This document shows, one piece after another, positions 1 to 10,800 of a stretch of DNA of 26,087 nt. Position 1 is the stretch's first letter, and each line of letters begins with the position of its first letter. The translations under genes and the position numbers were made by a program. Location: contig DHVH01000009.1 of the NCBI GenBank assembly GCA_002412555.1, positions 1,617 through 27,703 of the forward strand, read 5' to 3'. The notes under the pieces are model-generated. The model did no database searches. It was not told where the DNA came from and saw only the letters and a list, made by a program, of their open reading frames with translations. This DNA is from Marinilabiliaceae bacterium UBA5213. GTDB lineage: Bacteria > Bacteroidota > Bacteroidia > Bacteroidales > Marinilabiliaceae.

Positions 1-1194
1 GGATGAATACGTGCCAGCCCAAATATTCCCCTTACTGTCTTCAAAAAGATGCAGAACATTTTCATTATCAAGAATCTGCACCCAAGAGCCGTTTTCACCC
101 GTTTGCTTCCTAATTCCATTTTCAGTTGCTACCCAAAGTTTGTTGTCAGAATCTTCCAGGATGTCGCTGAACATCAATTGTTCCTCCAACTTCTCAATAA
201 CTAACTTCTCAAAAGGTTGTTTCTTATAATCCAGGATATTTATACCATCTGAAAAGGTTGATAACCATACACGCTCATCGGCATCTATGTATATGTCGTA
301 AACAGCATTACTACTAATGCGACTTTCGCTACCTCCTGTTTTTGAATAAACAGATTCAATCTGCTTGCTGCGTTTATTAATTACGCAGGCACCGATACCA
401 TCAGTTCCCACTATAATATGCTCATTGTCCAGTTCCTCAATGGCAAGGATTGGTCTGTAATCCAATCTGGCGTCATAAATTCTGGTCAAGTCTTGACTAT
501 CAACATCATACTTATAAAGACCTTTGGACATGGAACCTATCCAAAAAACATTTTCGGCAATGTCAAAAAAACAAGTTTCTAACAGTAGATTGTGCTGTTT
601 CATCAACTCAACATCAATCAAAGGATCAAATGTATTAGAAAGGGTATTCAGCTTATAAATGTCTGAGGAGGAAACAATGATACACTCTTGCTCATTATAG
701 TCAAAAATCCTTTTAATCTCTGGCCCCATTAAATTGGAATTCTTAAGCACGTTTATGCTATCATTTTTAATACTTCCAACATAGGATCTCGAAACAAACC
801 ATAAATCGTTGTTTTGATCGAAGTATACATCCCGTACATAATCTTTTATATTCCAACGCATTTCAAATTGGTCACTTTCCTGATTGTAGCGATAAACCAC
901 CCCTCTGTCAGTAAAAAGCCAAAGATCATCGTTTCTGTCAAGAATTAATTTGGTCATGCGCAAGGGACTTATCCCTCCAAATAAAACATCAATCGGATAT
1001 TTTACTACAGATTCCCCGTCGAACCTGTCAGCCCCAAATCGGGTGGAAATCCACACAAAACCCCTCTTGTCTTGTTTTACGTTAAACGACTGGCGGCTAC
1101 TTAACCCTTCTTTAACGCCAACAACCCTAATTCTCTGACCAGATATCAGGCCATAAAAACCAAACAACAAAAACAAGAGTAATATCTTTCTCAC
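1..1194 (-). CDS. Hybrid two-component type PUL regulator, periplasmic sensor part (partial)
   Basis: The first 398 codons of a larger gene that continues past the left edge. The start is GTG at 1194-1192; an in-frame TAA lies four codons upstream, which fixes it. A hydrophobic signal sequence (residues 1-19) is followed by two-bladed-propeller (Reg_prop) repeats recognisable by their recurring DxxGxxW signature: QDKRGFVWIS at about 41, LDRNDDLWLF, FDQNNDLWFV, IDADERVWLS, LEDSDNKLWVA and FEDSKGNIWAGT at the edge. In Bacteroidota this architecture is the periplasmic carbohydrate sensor of hybrid two-component systems, which continue with Y_Y_Y, histidine kinase, receiver and AraC-type DNA-binding domains; none of those is visible here. 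It sits next to the SusCD operon in the same orientation but behind a terminator, so it is probably transcribed on its own. It probably senses an oligosaccharide from the PUL substrate. A non-HTCS Reg_prop regulator cannot be excluded. Confidence 0.85.
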   Translation of the reverse strand, partial: MRKILLLFLLFGFYGLISGQRIRVVGVKEGLSSRQSFNVKQDKRGFVWISTRFGADRFDGESVVKYPIDVLFGGISPLRMTKLILDRNDDLWLFTDRGVVYRYNQESDQFEMRWNIKDYVRDVYFDQNNDLWFVSRSYVGSIKNDSINVLKNSNLMGPEIKRIFDYNEQECIIVSSSDIYKLNTLSNTFDPLIDVELMKQHNLLLETCFFDIAENVFWIGSMSKGLYKYDVDSQDLTRIYDARLDYRPILAIEELDNEHIIVGTDGIGACVINKRSKQIESVYSKTGGSESRISSNAVYDIYIDADERVWLSTFSDGINILDYKKQPFEKLVIEKLEEQLMFSDILEDSDNKLWVATENGIRKQTGENGSWVQILDNENVLHLFEDSKGNIWAGTYSS

Positions 1195-1233
1195 AGTCCG
1201 AAACAGTTAAATTGTATAACTACATAACCTATA

Positions 1234-1265
1234 CGAAAATAGGCTAATCCAACACTAAAATCAAC
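1234..1265 (-). promoter_or_regulatory. Candidate promoter of the HTCS-type regulator
   Basis: On the minus strand TATTTTCG (1241-1234) matches the Bacteroidota -7 element TAnnTTTG at five of six fixed positions. GTTG (1265-1262) lies 20 bp upstream as a possible -33 element. The leader before the GTG start would be about 30 nt. This is pattern matching only. Confidence 0.35.
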
Positions 1266-1292
1266 CAGACTCCCTGGCATGCTAATATAACC

Positions 1293-1330
1293 AAAAAACA
1301 CCCGGAGCAAATATTTATTTGCCCCGGGTG
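1293..1330 (-). terminator. Intrinsic terminator of the SusC1-SusD1-SusC2-SusD2 operon
   Basis: A 32-nt hairpin at 1299-1330 has two 7-bp arms on each side (CACCCGG with CCGGGTG, GCAAATA with TATTTGC), one mismatch between them and a 2-nt loop. On the minus strand it is followed by TTTTTT (complement of 1293-1298). It lies 35 bp after the SusD2 stop and before the regulator promoter, so it separates the two leftward units. Confidence 0.9.
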
Positions 1331-1364
1331 CATCAAAAGTATTAATAAACTACCCCTTCAGGCA

Positions 1365-3050
1365 TTACCAATCTGGATTCTGTTGCCATCCCGTATTATC
1401 TATCTCGCTTTGAGGTATCGGATACCAATGCATTTTGCTTGTAAACACGCGATCTTCAAGCTTTTCAACAGCGTACGAAAAATCAGCACCATCTTTTGTT
1501 ATAACAATTCTATTGACTGGCTCGCCAAAATATTCGACCCCTTTCTTCCATCTCCTGACATCCCAAAAACGATGATCTTCAAAACTCAATTCAATCATTC
1601 TCTCCCTTTCTATTCTTTCCTGATTTAATTCCGAAGGTAAAAGCTGCCTTACTTTTGCTCTATTCCGTATCAGGTTATAGGCCTGTATGGCAGTCATCCC
1701 ATAACCTTCAGGATCAACGCCTGCTCCATAAGCATTGTACATTGCTTCTGCATAATTCAAGAAAAACTCCCCTGTCCGGAAATAAATCCAGGTCTTGTCA
1801 GCATTGGTATTATTTACAAGATCCACGTTTGTGGAAATCCACTTATTCAAGTAATAACCTGTCTTTGAGGCATTTTGCCTTGGCAAACCATTGTTACCCC
1901 CAATAAAGGTTTCAATGAGGGTATTCTTGAACATTCTATTATTATGCAAAACAATTGCGTTGAATCGGGGATCTCTATTGTCATACGGATTGGCCGCATG
2001 CACAGGATTATCCCAATCGAAATCCACACTGGTCAGTGAGGCCCCTGAACCACTAACGACCTCAAACTGGTCCACAAAATTCTGCGTGGGAGCGTAATGT
2101 GCTCCATTACTTCCAGTAAAGGAAATTGGAAATTGATTTCTTTCAAACCAATTGATGGAACCATACCTGCGCTTAAATATAATTTCCCGGTTGGTAGCGT
2201 TGGCAGAGCTAAACAGTGCTGCATAATTAGTATGCAAGAAAGAGTTTAATGTTAATACTTCATGGGCAGCAGCTGCTGCTTCAGCCCATGTGGTTGTAGT
2301 TCCTGCCTCTTTGAACAACGGACTGGCCGCAAACAACAATGTACGAGCTCTTAAAGCCTTAATAGCAACATGGGTCACTCGCCCGTCCTGGTACCACGAG
2401 TTTTGCGTAACGTTTAATGGTACTATTTCAGCGGCCCTGTCACAAAGCTCTACGATGTACTTGACGCAATCGTCCAAAGAATTCCGCTCAATGTTACTCC
2501 ACAGGTCTTTATCCTCATAATCTATCGGATGCTCAAGAATAGGAACTCCGCCATAGCGCTTTATTAATTCAAAATAAAAATAGGCCTTTAGAAAAAGTAC
2601 TTCACCCTCCATCAACTCCACATTCAATTTTGCATTGAAATAGGCCGATGAATCCGTCTCTGTACTATTGGCTTTAATATGCTCTAGGTCAACTTCCCCA
2701 TGGTTTTCAAGGTAAAGATTGGCCTGGTAGATGCCTCTGAAATTATCCGACCACCTGTAATCGGGCTGCATAAACTGATTCCATGCTCCGTTGTTAAACA
2801 ATTGTGAAGCACTGCCTTCATGAGTTGATTCGGCCACATCTGTAGCAGCTTCAAGCATCATGGTGTTCAGTCCGTCCGGAAGGTAGTTATAAACACCCCA
2901 TACCACCCCCTGAACATACGAATACCGGGTATACAATTCTTCTACTGACACATCTGCCTCAATATCCTTGATATCCAGATAATCCTCTGTACATGCAGTC
3001 AACCAAACACTTGTAAAGGCCAACAGCAGCAAATATATTAGTTTTTTCAT
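1365..3050 (-). CDS. SusD2: SusD/RagB-family surface glycan-binding lipoprotein
   Basis: 561 residues, a usual SusD length. It starts with a lipoprotein signal peptide whose lipobox is LTAC (17-20, lipidated Cys20), followed by acidic residues (CTEDYLDIKD) of the kind that mark surface export in Bacteroidota. The body is the helical TPR-like SusD fold. The C-terminal signature ERERMIELSFEDHRFWDVRRW followed by the WYPIPQSEI segment near the end is typical of the family. SusD proteins form a lid over the SusC porin and deliver bound oligosaccharides. It is the last gene of the four-gene operon, 18 bp after SusC2, and so presumably partners the short SusC2. The ligand cannot be read from the sequence. 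Confidence 0.95.
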   Translation of the reverse strand: MKKLIYLLLLAFTSVWLTACTEDYLDIKDIEADVSVEELYTRYSYVQGVVWGVYNYLPDGLNTMMLEAATDVAESTHEGSASQLFNNGAWNQFMQPDYRWSDNFRGIYQANLYLENHGEVDLEHIKANSTETDSSAYFNAKLNVELMEGEVLFLKAYFYFELIKRYGGVPILEHPIDYEDKDLWSNIERNSLDDCVKYIVELCDRAAEIVPLNVTQNSWYQDGRVTHVAIKALRARTLLFAASPLFKEAGTTTTWAEAAAAAHEVLTLNSFLHTNYAALFSSANATNREIIFKRRYGSINWFERNQFPISFTGSNGAHYAPTQNFVDQFEVVSGSGASLTSVDFDWDNPVHAANPYDNRDPRFNAIVLHNNRMFKNTLIETFIGGNNGLPRQNASKTGYYLNKWISTNVDLVNNTNADKTWIYFRTGEFFLNYAEAMYNAYGAGVDPEGYGMTAIQAYNLIRNRAKVRQLLPSELNQERIERERMIELSFEDHRFWDVRRWKKGVEYFGEPVNRIVITKDGADFSYAVEKLEDRVFTSKMHWYPIPQSEIDNTGWQQNPDW

Positions 3051-3068
3051 TCCTTAATTTTTTAATGA

Positions 3069-5906
3069 TTAAAAGTGCACTTTGAGTCCCAGACTGTATG
3101 CTTTCACCAAAGGGTATCCCATGGATAACCTTTCGGCCTCGAGACCATCAATTTTATCCCAAATAAACAGGTTCGTTCCATTAACAAACACGCGCATTTT
3201 TTCAATGGCGCCCAGTCGGGTTGTATACCCCAATTCTAAACTCCTGACTTTGATAAAACTTCCATCCCGCATATAAAAATCGGTGTTTTGATGGTTGTTC
3301 AGATTATTCTGGGTGGTTAGTCTGGGACTTGTAGCGCTTGATGCCGTCTCAGGCGTCCATGGATTGCTCGAAAATGCTGTTACATTATTGTTGTTGACAA
3401 AAGGAATGGTGTAACTAAAAGGCAGCAATACTGTCCGATTGGTGACGCCTTCAACAAAGGCGTCAAAATCAAAACCTTTGTAAGCAAAACCCAAGTTTAA
3501 CCCGCCGGTTATTTCCGGCATATTGGAATAATCAATGGGCACTCGGTCATAACTGTTGATAATGCCATCATTGTTCATGTCTTTGAACTTCATATCGCCA
3601 GGCTGGGCATTGGCAAAGGTTGACACCACTACTCCTTCTCGCAAAAAGCCATTTTGGTCAAAATCATCCACCTCATAAAAGCCATCACTTATTAACCCCC
3701 GCATTTGATTGATTCTGTAGCCCTCCTCATAAAGCCAATCGTGGGGTTGAATAGACTCAGATCTCTTTGTAATTTCATTGCGGGCAAAAGAGAACATCCC
3801 TTTGATATAATAATTAAAGGCGCCATCGCTTTTATCATATCCCAAAACGGCCTCAAATCCCCTGTTCACAACTTCACCAGTATTGCGAGGAGCTAAGCGG
3901 TAACCGGTAAAAGCCGGTATATCACTGGTGGCATCCTCAATAATATGGCTACGCTTTTCTGTGAACAGATCAATTTGAGCGAAGACATTACCCAACAAGC
4001 GGACATCCATACCCAAATTCAAGGTAGACTTTCGTTCCCAGGTAAAGTCTAAATTTGGAATGGCCCCTTCGCGTCGGCCTGTATGCCATGCGTTTGTATT
4101 TGTAAACCGCCACCCTCCATTGGTCGTAGCCCATTGTTCATATAAGAATCTGTTGTTCGGAGTAGTATTTCCTACAATACCATAGGATGTCCTTAGTTTT
4201 AAATAGTCGATTACCGGACTATCATCCATAAACGACTCATTAGACATGACCCACGCTAAACCTACCGCAGGAAACAAACCATACCTTTTAGACGCTTCAA
4301 AATCAGCAGAACCATGATAACTCGCTGACAGGTCGGCGATGTACTTCTGATCATAATCATAAGTGGTACTAAAAGAAATACCCTGATCCCTTATCTGATA
4401 AATAAGGCCATTATGGGAATAGTTTTGGCGTTTGGCCAATAAAAGACCTGTAAAGCTGTGTTTCCCAAATGCACGGTCATAGTTGAAACCTACTTGGGAA
4501 GTCCTTCTGTTCCAGTGGTTCGACAAGCCATCATTAATGGCATCACTGATGCTACCCATTTCTGAGTAGGTATAATTACCTTCCAGGTCAAGAATCGGCT
4601 GATCAAGGTCATTCTTAAGCAGTTCGTACGATAAACCGGAGAAACGCTTCTGACTATAACCGATATACTGGTTGCTGAATGAAATAGCCCCTATAAAGTT
4701 TAAGCCTGGGACAAGATTATCCAGTTTTTGCTCAAAACTCAAATTGGTCTGAATGTTTCTGGTATGTGAACTCCAAATTCCTCCTGTTTGCAGCAACATT
4801 ACCGGATTGAAATCATAAATTGAGCTGTTGCCCCAGGAACCATCCGGATTTTTCACAGAAAATGCCGAAGCAGGAATGCCCATTAGGTTATTGAACAAAG
4901 AACCAGCCGTAAAACCTGCAGGTGTATTCTTATCTTCAATGCTTCCCATGATCTGGGTACTCACCGTCAAATTTTTGGTGATATCCAAATCCACATTTCC
5001 TCTCAAGTTAAATTTGGTGTATTCAGCATTGGTTCCAAAATCACTGTCAATGGCATCGGCATCTTTATAGTTACCCGAAAAATCCGTATAGTTCATGGAC
5101 ACAAAGTACTTGGCTTGTTCGCCTCCTCCTCTGAAAGACAAATTGTAATCCTGGATTATAGAAAGTGGTTTTAGTACCTCATCGTACCAATCTACATTTG
5201 GATGGGCAGCATCTCCTTCTCCCAAATAAAGTTCGGGGTTGGCATACCGAATAGTGAGGCCATCGTTCTGTCTGGCTTGATTGTGCATCATAGTGTAGTT
5301 ATAGGCATCCATTACCGTTGGAAGCTCTACAATGCTCTGTACACCATAACGGGCGTTAGCTGTGATTTGAGTCTTTTCACGCAGGTGACCTCTTTTGCTT
5401 TGAATAATTAAAGCACCAACACCCCCATCTAGTCCGTAAATCGCCAGTGCAGCAGCATCCCGTAAATAGGTTACGGATTCTATCTCATTCGCCGACAAAG
5501 ATGCCACAATGGCCATATTAACTTTAAAGCCATCCAGGACAATTAAAAGATCATTGGCCCCCACATTCCAACTGCTAAGACCGCGTCCAACAATAACAGG
5601 ACTGTCGTATCCGGGCTCACCCGAACCTGACATCACCGTAAGTCCGGGAATTCGCCCCTGCAAAGTATTCCATAGATTACCAACAGCCATTCGTTGCAAT
5701 TCTTCGCCCGAAATGGTATAGGTGGAACCTGTTGATCTCCATTCACGCTCAGAACGAATCCCTTGATTGATTTGTTTGCTTGGTAAATTAGAAATGGTAT
5801 CAACCCTAAACAAACCTGCCGAACTAACAGTGTTCTGTGCATGGACATTCATTAAATTGCTAAAAACCAATAGCAATATGAATACGATTATATGCTTGTT
5901 TCTCAT
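3069..5906 (-). CDS. SusC2: short SusC/RagA-type TonB-dependent outer-membrane transporter
   Basis: 945 residues with a signal peptide (1-23, ending VHA). The TonB-dependent receptor plug begins around residue 60 (ISGEELQRM, LQGRIPGL, LLIVLDGF, SVTYLRDAAALAIYG) and is followed by the 22-stranded barrel. A DMNNDGIINSYD loop near the C terminus and the terminal SLGLKVHF strand are typical of SusC proteins. It lacks the N-terminal carboxypeptidase-D-regulatory-like domain that SusC1 carries, and has instead only about 35 residues of unassigned sequence between signal peptide and plug. It is preceded by SusD1 (31 bp) and followed by SusD2 (18 bp). It presumably imports a different-sized or differently decorated oligosaccharide than SusC1; that is inference. 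Confidence 0.93.
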   Translation of the reverse strand: MRNKHIIVFILLLVFSNLMNVHAQNTVSSAGLFRVDTISNLPSKQINQGIRSEREWRSTGSTYTISGEELQRMAVGNLWNTLQGRIPGLTVMSGSGEPGYDSPVIVGRGLSSWNVGANDLLIVLDGFKVNMAIVASLSANEIESVTYLRDAAALAIYGLDGGVGALIIQSKRGHLREKTQITANARYGVQSIVELPTVMDAYNYTMMHNQARQNDGLTIRYANPELYLGEGDAAHPNVDWYDEVLKPLSIIQDYNLSFRGGGEQAKYFVSMNYTDFSGNYKDADAIDSDFGTNAEYTKFNLRGNVDLDITKNLTVSTQIMGSIEDKNTPAGFTAGSLFNNLMGIPASAFSVKNPDGSWGNSSIYDFNPVMLLQTGGIWSSHTRNIQTNLSFEQKLDNLVPGLNFIGAISFSNQYIGYSQKRFSGLSYELLKNDLDQPILDLEGNYTYSEMGSISDAINDGLSNHWNRRTSQVGFNYDRAFGKHSFTGLLLAKRQNYSHNGLIYQIRDQGISFSTTYDYDQKYIADLSASYHGSADFEASKRYGLFPAVGLAWVMSNESFMDDSPVIDYLKLRTSYGIVGNTTPNNRFLYEQWATTNGGWRFTNTNAWHTGRREGAIPNLDFTWERKSTLNLGMDVRLLGNVFAQIDLFTEKRSHIIEDATSDIPAFTGYRLAPRNTGEVVNRGFEAVLGYDKSDGAFNYYIKGMFSFARNEITKRSESIQPHDWLYEEGYRINQMRGLISDGFYEVDDFDQNGFLREGVVVSTFANAQPGDMKFKDMNNDGIINSYDRVPIDYSNMPEITGGLNLGFAYKGFDFDAFVEGVTNRTVLLPFSYTIPFVNNNNVTAFSSNPWTPETASSATSPRLTTQNNLNNHQNTDFYMRDGSFIKVRSLELGYTTRLGAIEKMRVFVNGTNLFIWDKIDGLEAERLSMGYPLVKAYSLGLKVHF

Positions 5907-5937
5907 TTTTACTACAGTTAAATATTACAGATTGCTA

Positions 5938-7800
5938 CTACCATCCAGGATTTTGGCCATCCCAATCATTTCCTCCACCCAAATAATCCATACTTATTTC
6001 CGAATTGGGAAATGGTACATAATAATACTTCATGGGGAAACTACGGTTCATATACAATGAGATATACCATGAGCGCAATAATTCATTATTATCTCCTCTT
6101 TTAGCCCTTGTTTTTATCCCGTGAAATTGCTTATTAAGGGTTTCACGTGCCGTAAGCCAGCGCAACAAGTCATTGTACCGGTGATTCTCAAACGCCAGTT
6201 CAACCGTCCTTTCGTTCTGTATAGCTTCTCTTAAGGTCTCCTTTGTCAATCCTGTTTTATCCGGCATGCCGGCACGTCTACGTGTCATATTCAATGCATC
6301 ATAAACCGCTTGAGAGGGACCAGAAAATTCATTCAGCGCTTCGGCATAACTCAGGTAAAACTCCGCCAACCTAAAAACAGGCCACGCAAGATGCTGTGTA
6401 TCACCACCTTCAATTCGGCCACAATACTTATAAGTTTCCATAGCAAATCCTAAAGAAGCCTGATCATTGTGGTTCAGTTTACCAGCTTGAAAACCATCAC
6501 CTGCATCAAAATATTCCAGTCGGCCCACATTCGAGTTATAGATCTTACCATCGTAAGCAATACTCTGATAAAAACGAGGATCAAGATCCAGATCTTCCAA
6601 ATAAGTTGGTAAATCGTCCCCTGTATCCGTCACATCTAATGTCCATTTGCTGCCGTCTCTTTTTTCATAAAGGGTGGCAAACTCTATGGGTGTATGGTTC
6701 ATTATCCCCCATGGATTACCAGGTTCCAGAATTGCTGAATAGGCTTTTGACAAAGCAAAAAGACCTCTGACGGTGCCACCTGACCAGTCGCCCCTCATTG
6801 CTCTTGCAGTGTTTATCAAAATCATTTCATTGTTCTCATAAGGTGAGTTCCACACGTATTCATAATCACCTAAAGCGCTAAGGACGTCACCAGTAGTTTC
6901 AACTTTGCCAGTATTGTGTAAGGCTACACCTGCTTCGGAGGCCAGTGAAAGCACATCTTGTGCGGCATCCGCAGCAAGCTTCCACCTGTTGGCATCGTAA
7001 GTAGGGTAGCAAACCACTGAATCCCTGTCTGAACCAAACCTGGCTCCCATCACATCATTGGCCATATCGGGAGGTGTATTGTACAACGGACTTGCAGCGT
7101 ACAGCAACACCCTCGCTTTTAAGGCTTTAGCTGCAAGCGATGTCACTTTGCCATACTCAGCAGGGCTACGGGTGGATGGCATTAGCACAGCCGCCTCATC
7201 GCACCACCTCACGATGGCATTTACAACCGACTCAATTGAACGGCGTGGTAACTTCACCTCACCTTCACCTAAAATTTCCGTCACAATAGGCACACCACCA
7301 TAATAACGGAACAGCTCAAAATGCTGCCATGCTCGCAAAAACAAGGCCTGCCCTTTAACATCATCAATCCAACCTGGTTGAGCATCTGTTACCATATCTA
7401 TATTCTTAAGCACCAGATTAGCTCTGCGAATGCCTCTGTAATGCCCGCCAAACCCATGAAGATCATTGTTGTTGGAAGCAGTCATTGTTCCTTGATAATA
7501 GGAACCGTTACTATTTATGGCGGCACAAATCCAATAAGTGTTGTCAGTAATAAAGACCTGATCGGTCAGTAAATCCTGTCGTCCAGCCGACGCATATGCA
7601 GTTGAGACGTAATAACCTCTTAGGCAATCCTGATACATTCTAGCGACGGCATACTGCGCTTGATTCTGAGTCGTGAATATAGTATCTGTTGTGACAGCTC
7701 CCCCCGCTGGTTTCTCTAAAAATTCATCGGTGCAACCAGGCAAAAAAATGCCCAGATACAAGCTCATTATTAGAAGATATTTAATAGCTATTGTTTTCAT
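5938..7800 (-). CDS. SusD1: SusD/RagB-family surface glycan-binding lipoprotein
   Basis: 620 residues, on the long side for the family. The lipobox LPGC (20-23) gives a lipidated Cys23, followed by TDEFLEKPAGG; FLEKP just after the cysteine is a very common SusD start. The C-terminal ERTVELAFENHRYNDLLRW block and the final FPNSEI segment are SusD family signatures. It should cap SusC1, encoded 33 bp upstream. Only about 31% identity-level resemblance to SusD2 would be expected by eye; the two share fold signatures but little continuous sequence, so they probably bind different fragments. It belongs to the leftward four-gene operon. Confidence 0.95.
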   Translation of the reverse strand: MKTIAIKYLLIMSLYLGIFLPGCTDEFLEKPAGGAVTTDTIFTTQNQAQYAVARMYQDCLRGYYVSTAYASAGRQDLLTDQVFITDNTYWICAAINSNGSYYQGTMTASNNNDLHGFGGHYRGIRRANLVLKNIDMVTDAQPGWIDDVKGQALFLRAWQHFELFRYYGGVPIVTEILGEGEVKLPRRSIESVVNAIVRWCDEAAVLMPSTRSPAEYGKVTSLAAKALKARVLLYAASPLYNTPPDMANDVMGARFGSDRDSVVCYPTYDANRWKLAADAAQDVLSLASEAGVALHNTGKVETTGDVLSALGDYEYVWNSPYENNEMILINTARAMRGDWSGGTVRGLFALSKAYSAILEPGNPWGIMNHTPIEFATLYEKRDGSKWTLDVTDTGDDLPTYLEDLDLDPRFYQSIAYDGKIYNSNVGRLEYFDAGDGFQAGKLNHNDQASLGFAMETYKYCGRIEGGDTQHLAWPVFRLAEFYLSYAEALNEFSGPSQAVYDALNMTRRRAGMPDKTGLTKETLREAIQNERTVELAFENHRYNDLLRWLTARETLNKQFHGIKTRAKRGDNNELLRSWYISLYMNRSFPMKYYYVPFPNSEISMDYLGGGNDWDGQNPGW

Positions 7801-7833
7801 TTTTTTAATTTTTAGTCATTCCCGTTATGCTTG

Positions 7834-10800
7834 TTAAAAACCCACCTTTAACCCAATATTATAGACTCTGGTAATTGGATAACCAACATACCCCATGTTT
7901 TCGGGGTCTCCCCATATTTTGTTAGGTGCCCAGGTTAGAAGATTTGAACCATTAATATATACTCGGGCAGATTCCAGGCCAACACGGCTCAAGACCCTTT
8001 TCGGCAAAGAATAACCAACCTCAAGGTTTTTCAATCTTAAGTACGAAGCATCTTTGAGAAAGAATGTGTTACGAATGACATTTGAATTATATCCGGCAAT
8101 AGGAAATTCAATCCTTTCCCCTGCTTTAAAACGCTCTTCAGTAAATCGGTATCTGTCCACCTCCTGTAAACCATAGTTAACCGCAAAATGCTTGCTTTCG
8201 GCAGTCTGCACAAAGCGCTCTACCCCCTCAACACCTTGAAATAAAACAGAAAAATCAAAGCCTTTGAAATCAAAGCCCATGGAAACGCCATAAGTGAATT
8301 CTGGAATATTTGTTTTACCGGTACGGACATAATCCCGATCATCAATTACACCATCTTCATTGATATCTAGAAGCCTGATTTCACCAGGTTGGACAGGTGC
8401 ACCACCGTAACCAAGATCTTTTTGATAGACAGGAAGTCCATCGCTATTAGTGTAGGGGTTTCCATCGCTATTCAGAGCCAATACAGGGTTGGCTAGAATT
8501 GGATTTCCATTGCCGTCTAATTCATATAGATCAGACCAGGAAGTGTACAAGCCATCATCAATCAGATATGCCCCTTGATTAATTGGTCGACCTGTTCTCG
8601 CTTGATATTCAAGGCCTGGGGTTATGGCTTCATCCATAAAAACAACTTTATTCTTATTGGTTGAAGCATTACCTTTTATCCAATAATTAAAGGTTCTTAT
8701 TTTATCTCGCCAATGAAATTCAATTTCATTTCCCCAATTCTTTACCTCGCCCAAATTGTATGGCGGCAAGGAGGCCTGAACTATCCCGGGAACGGTTCCT
8801 CTGTACGAAAGGATGTCAACCCGGTGTTCATTAAAATAATCATAGGTAAGCGACAAACGATTACCCCAAATCCGAGTTTCAAATCCTATATTTGATTTGG
8901 TGGCAGTTTCCCAAGTCAGGTTGGGATTCCCCAATGTGCCTTCAACAGCACCCTGAACCCAGCTGCGGTTATTTAGGTCACCAAAATTATAACCTCCACT
9001 GTATTCCCATACATCTGGTAAATAAAGGAAACGCTGAGATACTTTATCAACAATAATATTGTCATTACCAACCTTTCCCATCGACCCTCTCACTTTCAAA
9101 TAGCTCAGCACGTTATTTTGCGGGTAAAAAGCTTCATTTGAAATAATCCAACCGAGTGAGTAGGCAGGTAAAAAACCAAAACGTTTTCCTTCTGCGAAAT
9201 TCTCAGAACCATTGTACCCCATATTGTATTCGGCCAAATACTTGCCAGCATAGGCATATGTGATACGTCCTACAAGCCCCACATAAGCATGAGGCAAATT
9301 ATATTCCAATTCAGGGTCATGCTTTTTCTCAATATTTACCAAGGTCAAGGCTCCTAGGTCGTGATGACCAAATTCTCTGCTATAATTGAAAGATGCTTCA
9401 GAATAAATCTTCCGCCATTTTCTATGGTACCAATCTGAAAAGTAAGCAGGCGTATCTTCTTCGTTCATTTTTTCAAGTATCGGATCCAGCTGATCACCAT
9501 TAGGATTGGGCGACATGCGGTATAACATTGGGGTATAGTTACCACCCCCTGATCTACTTGCAAAATAACTGTCATAGGCCACTCTGGCATTAATTGAAAG
9601 TCCCTGTGTAATGAAATCCAGCTTATGACTCAATTTAATAGAGGAGTTAAGCGTGCTACCATTGGTTACATTGAAATTATTATTGGCCATCTCATACATC
9701 ACATTGTTGGCGACATTGGTAGCGTCGTTTCTTACAACAAACTTCCCATCTATCATTCCTGGGGTTGTAACCGGATTGGCCCACATAATGCGTTTAACCC
9801 ACAAGTGCTCATCACCGGTCATCCCACTCACCGTCTGGAATTGGGTACCTATATCTACAGAAATTCTAAAATCCTTCGTTACATCAAAGTCAAAATTCCC
9901 TCTGACATTATAGCGCTTCTTAGAATATTGCATATCATCCGGAAAAGGCAGATAATCAGTTTCCAACAATCCTCCTTGATCCAGGTGACCTAATGAAATA
10001 AAATACTTAACGCTGTTCGTTCCTCCGGTAATATTCAGATTATACTGGCTTTGACGGGAAAAACGCTTAAAAATCATGCTCTGCCAATCCGTATCCGGAT
10101 AAAGATATGGGCTATAATAAGGGTTCGTCGATCCATCATCAAGCCGGGGCGTATTTGCATTTTTAAAGTAACGCAACTCATCTTCGGTAAATTTCGGACC
10201 TGTTGTCTCATTGAACCAATTAGCTTCCCTGTTGGTCACGAACTGATCCCAGCTAAGGCCGGGATCATTGGCATGGTTGTTCCAATACTGCTGATAAGCT
10301 TGCTCATTCTTTAAACTTGCCCATTCATAAGCGCCCAAAAATTCAGGCATCTGTGTAAACTGCGAAAATGCTGTTTGAGCCGACAAACTCACTTTAGGAG
10401 CACCAACAACTCCTCTTTTGGTAGTAATAAGGATAACCCCATTGGCACCACGTACTCCAAAAACTGCAGTTGCAGAAGCATCTTTCAATATACTTATGTT
10501 TTCAATATCATTGGGATCTATATCATTATAACTTTCCCTTTCAACCCCGTCAACCATAATCAAGGGGCTGGAATTACCTGTATAAGTCCCAACACCTCTC
10601 ACGTACAAATCAGCCATATCCTCTCCTGGTTTTCCAGTTGTTTGTACGGAAGTTAGACCAGAGAGTCTTCCGGCAAGAGAGTTACTGATGTTGGCAGTGG
10701 GTGATTGTGTCAACTCTCTGGCATTAATAGTAGAAATGGCTCCTGTAACGGACTCCTTCTTTTGACTGCCATAGCCTACTACAATTACTTCTCCCACATT

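Noticed and set aside
1195..1298. A further copy of the PUL operator upstream of the regulator gene
   Set aside because: No pair of GGA boxes at about 21 bp could be found on either strand near the candidate promoter.
9625..9993. 122-residue plus-strand ORF opposite SusC1
   Set aside because: It lies wholly antisense to a well-supported SusC barrel, has no start context or family signature, and shows the residue mix of a translated complement.
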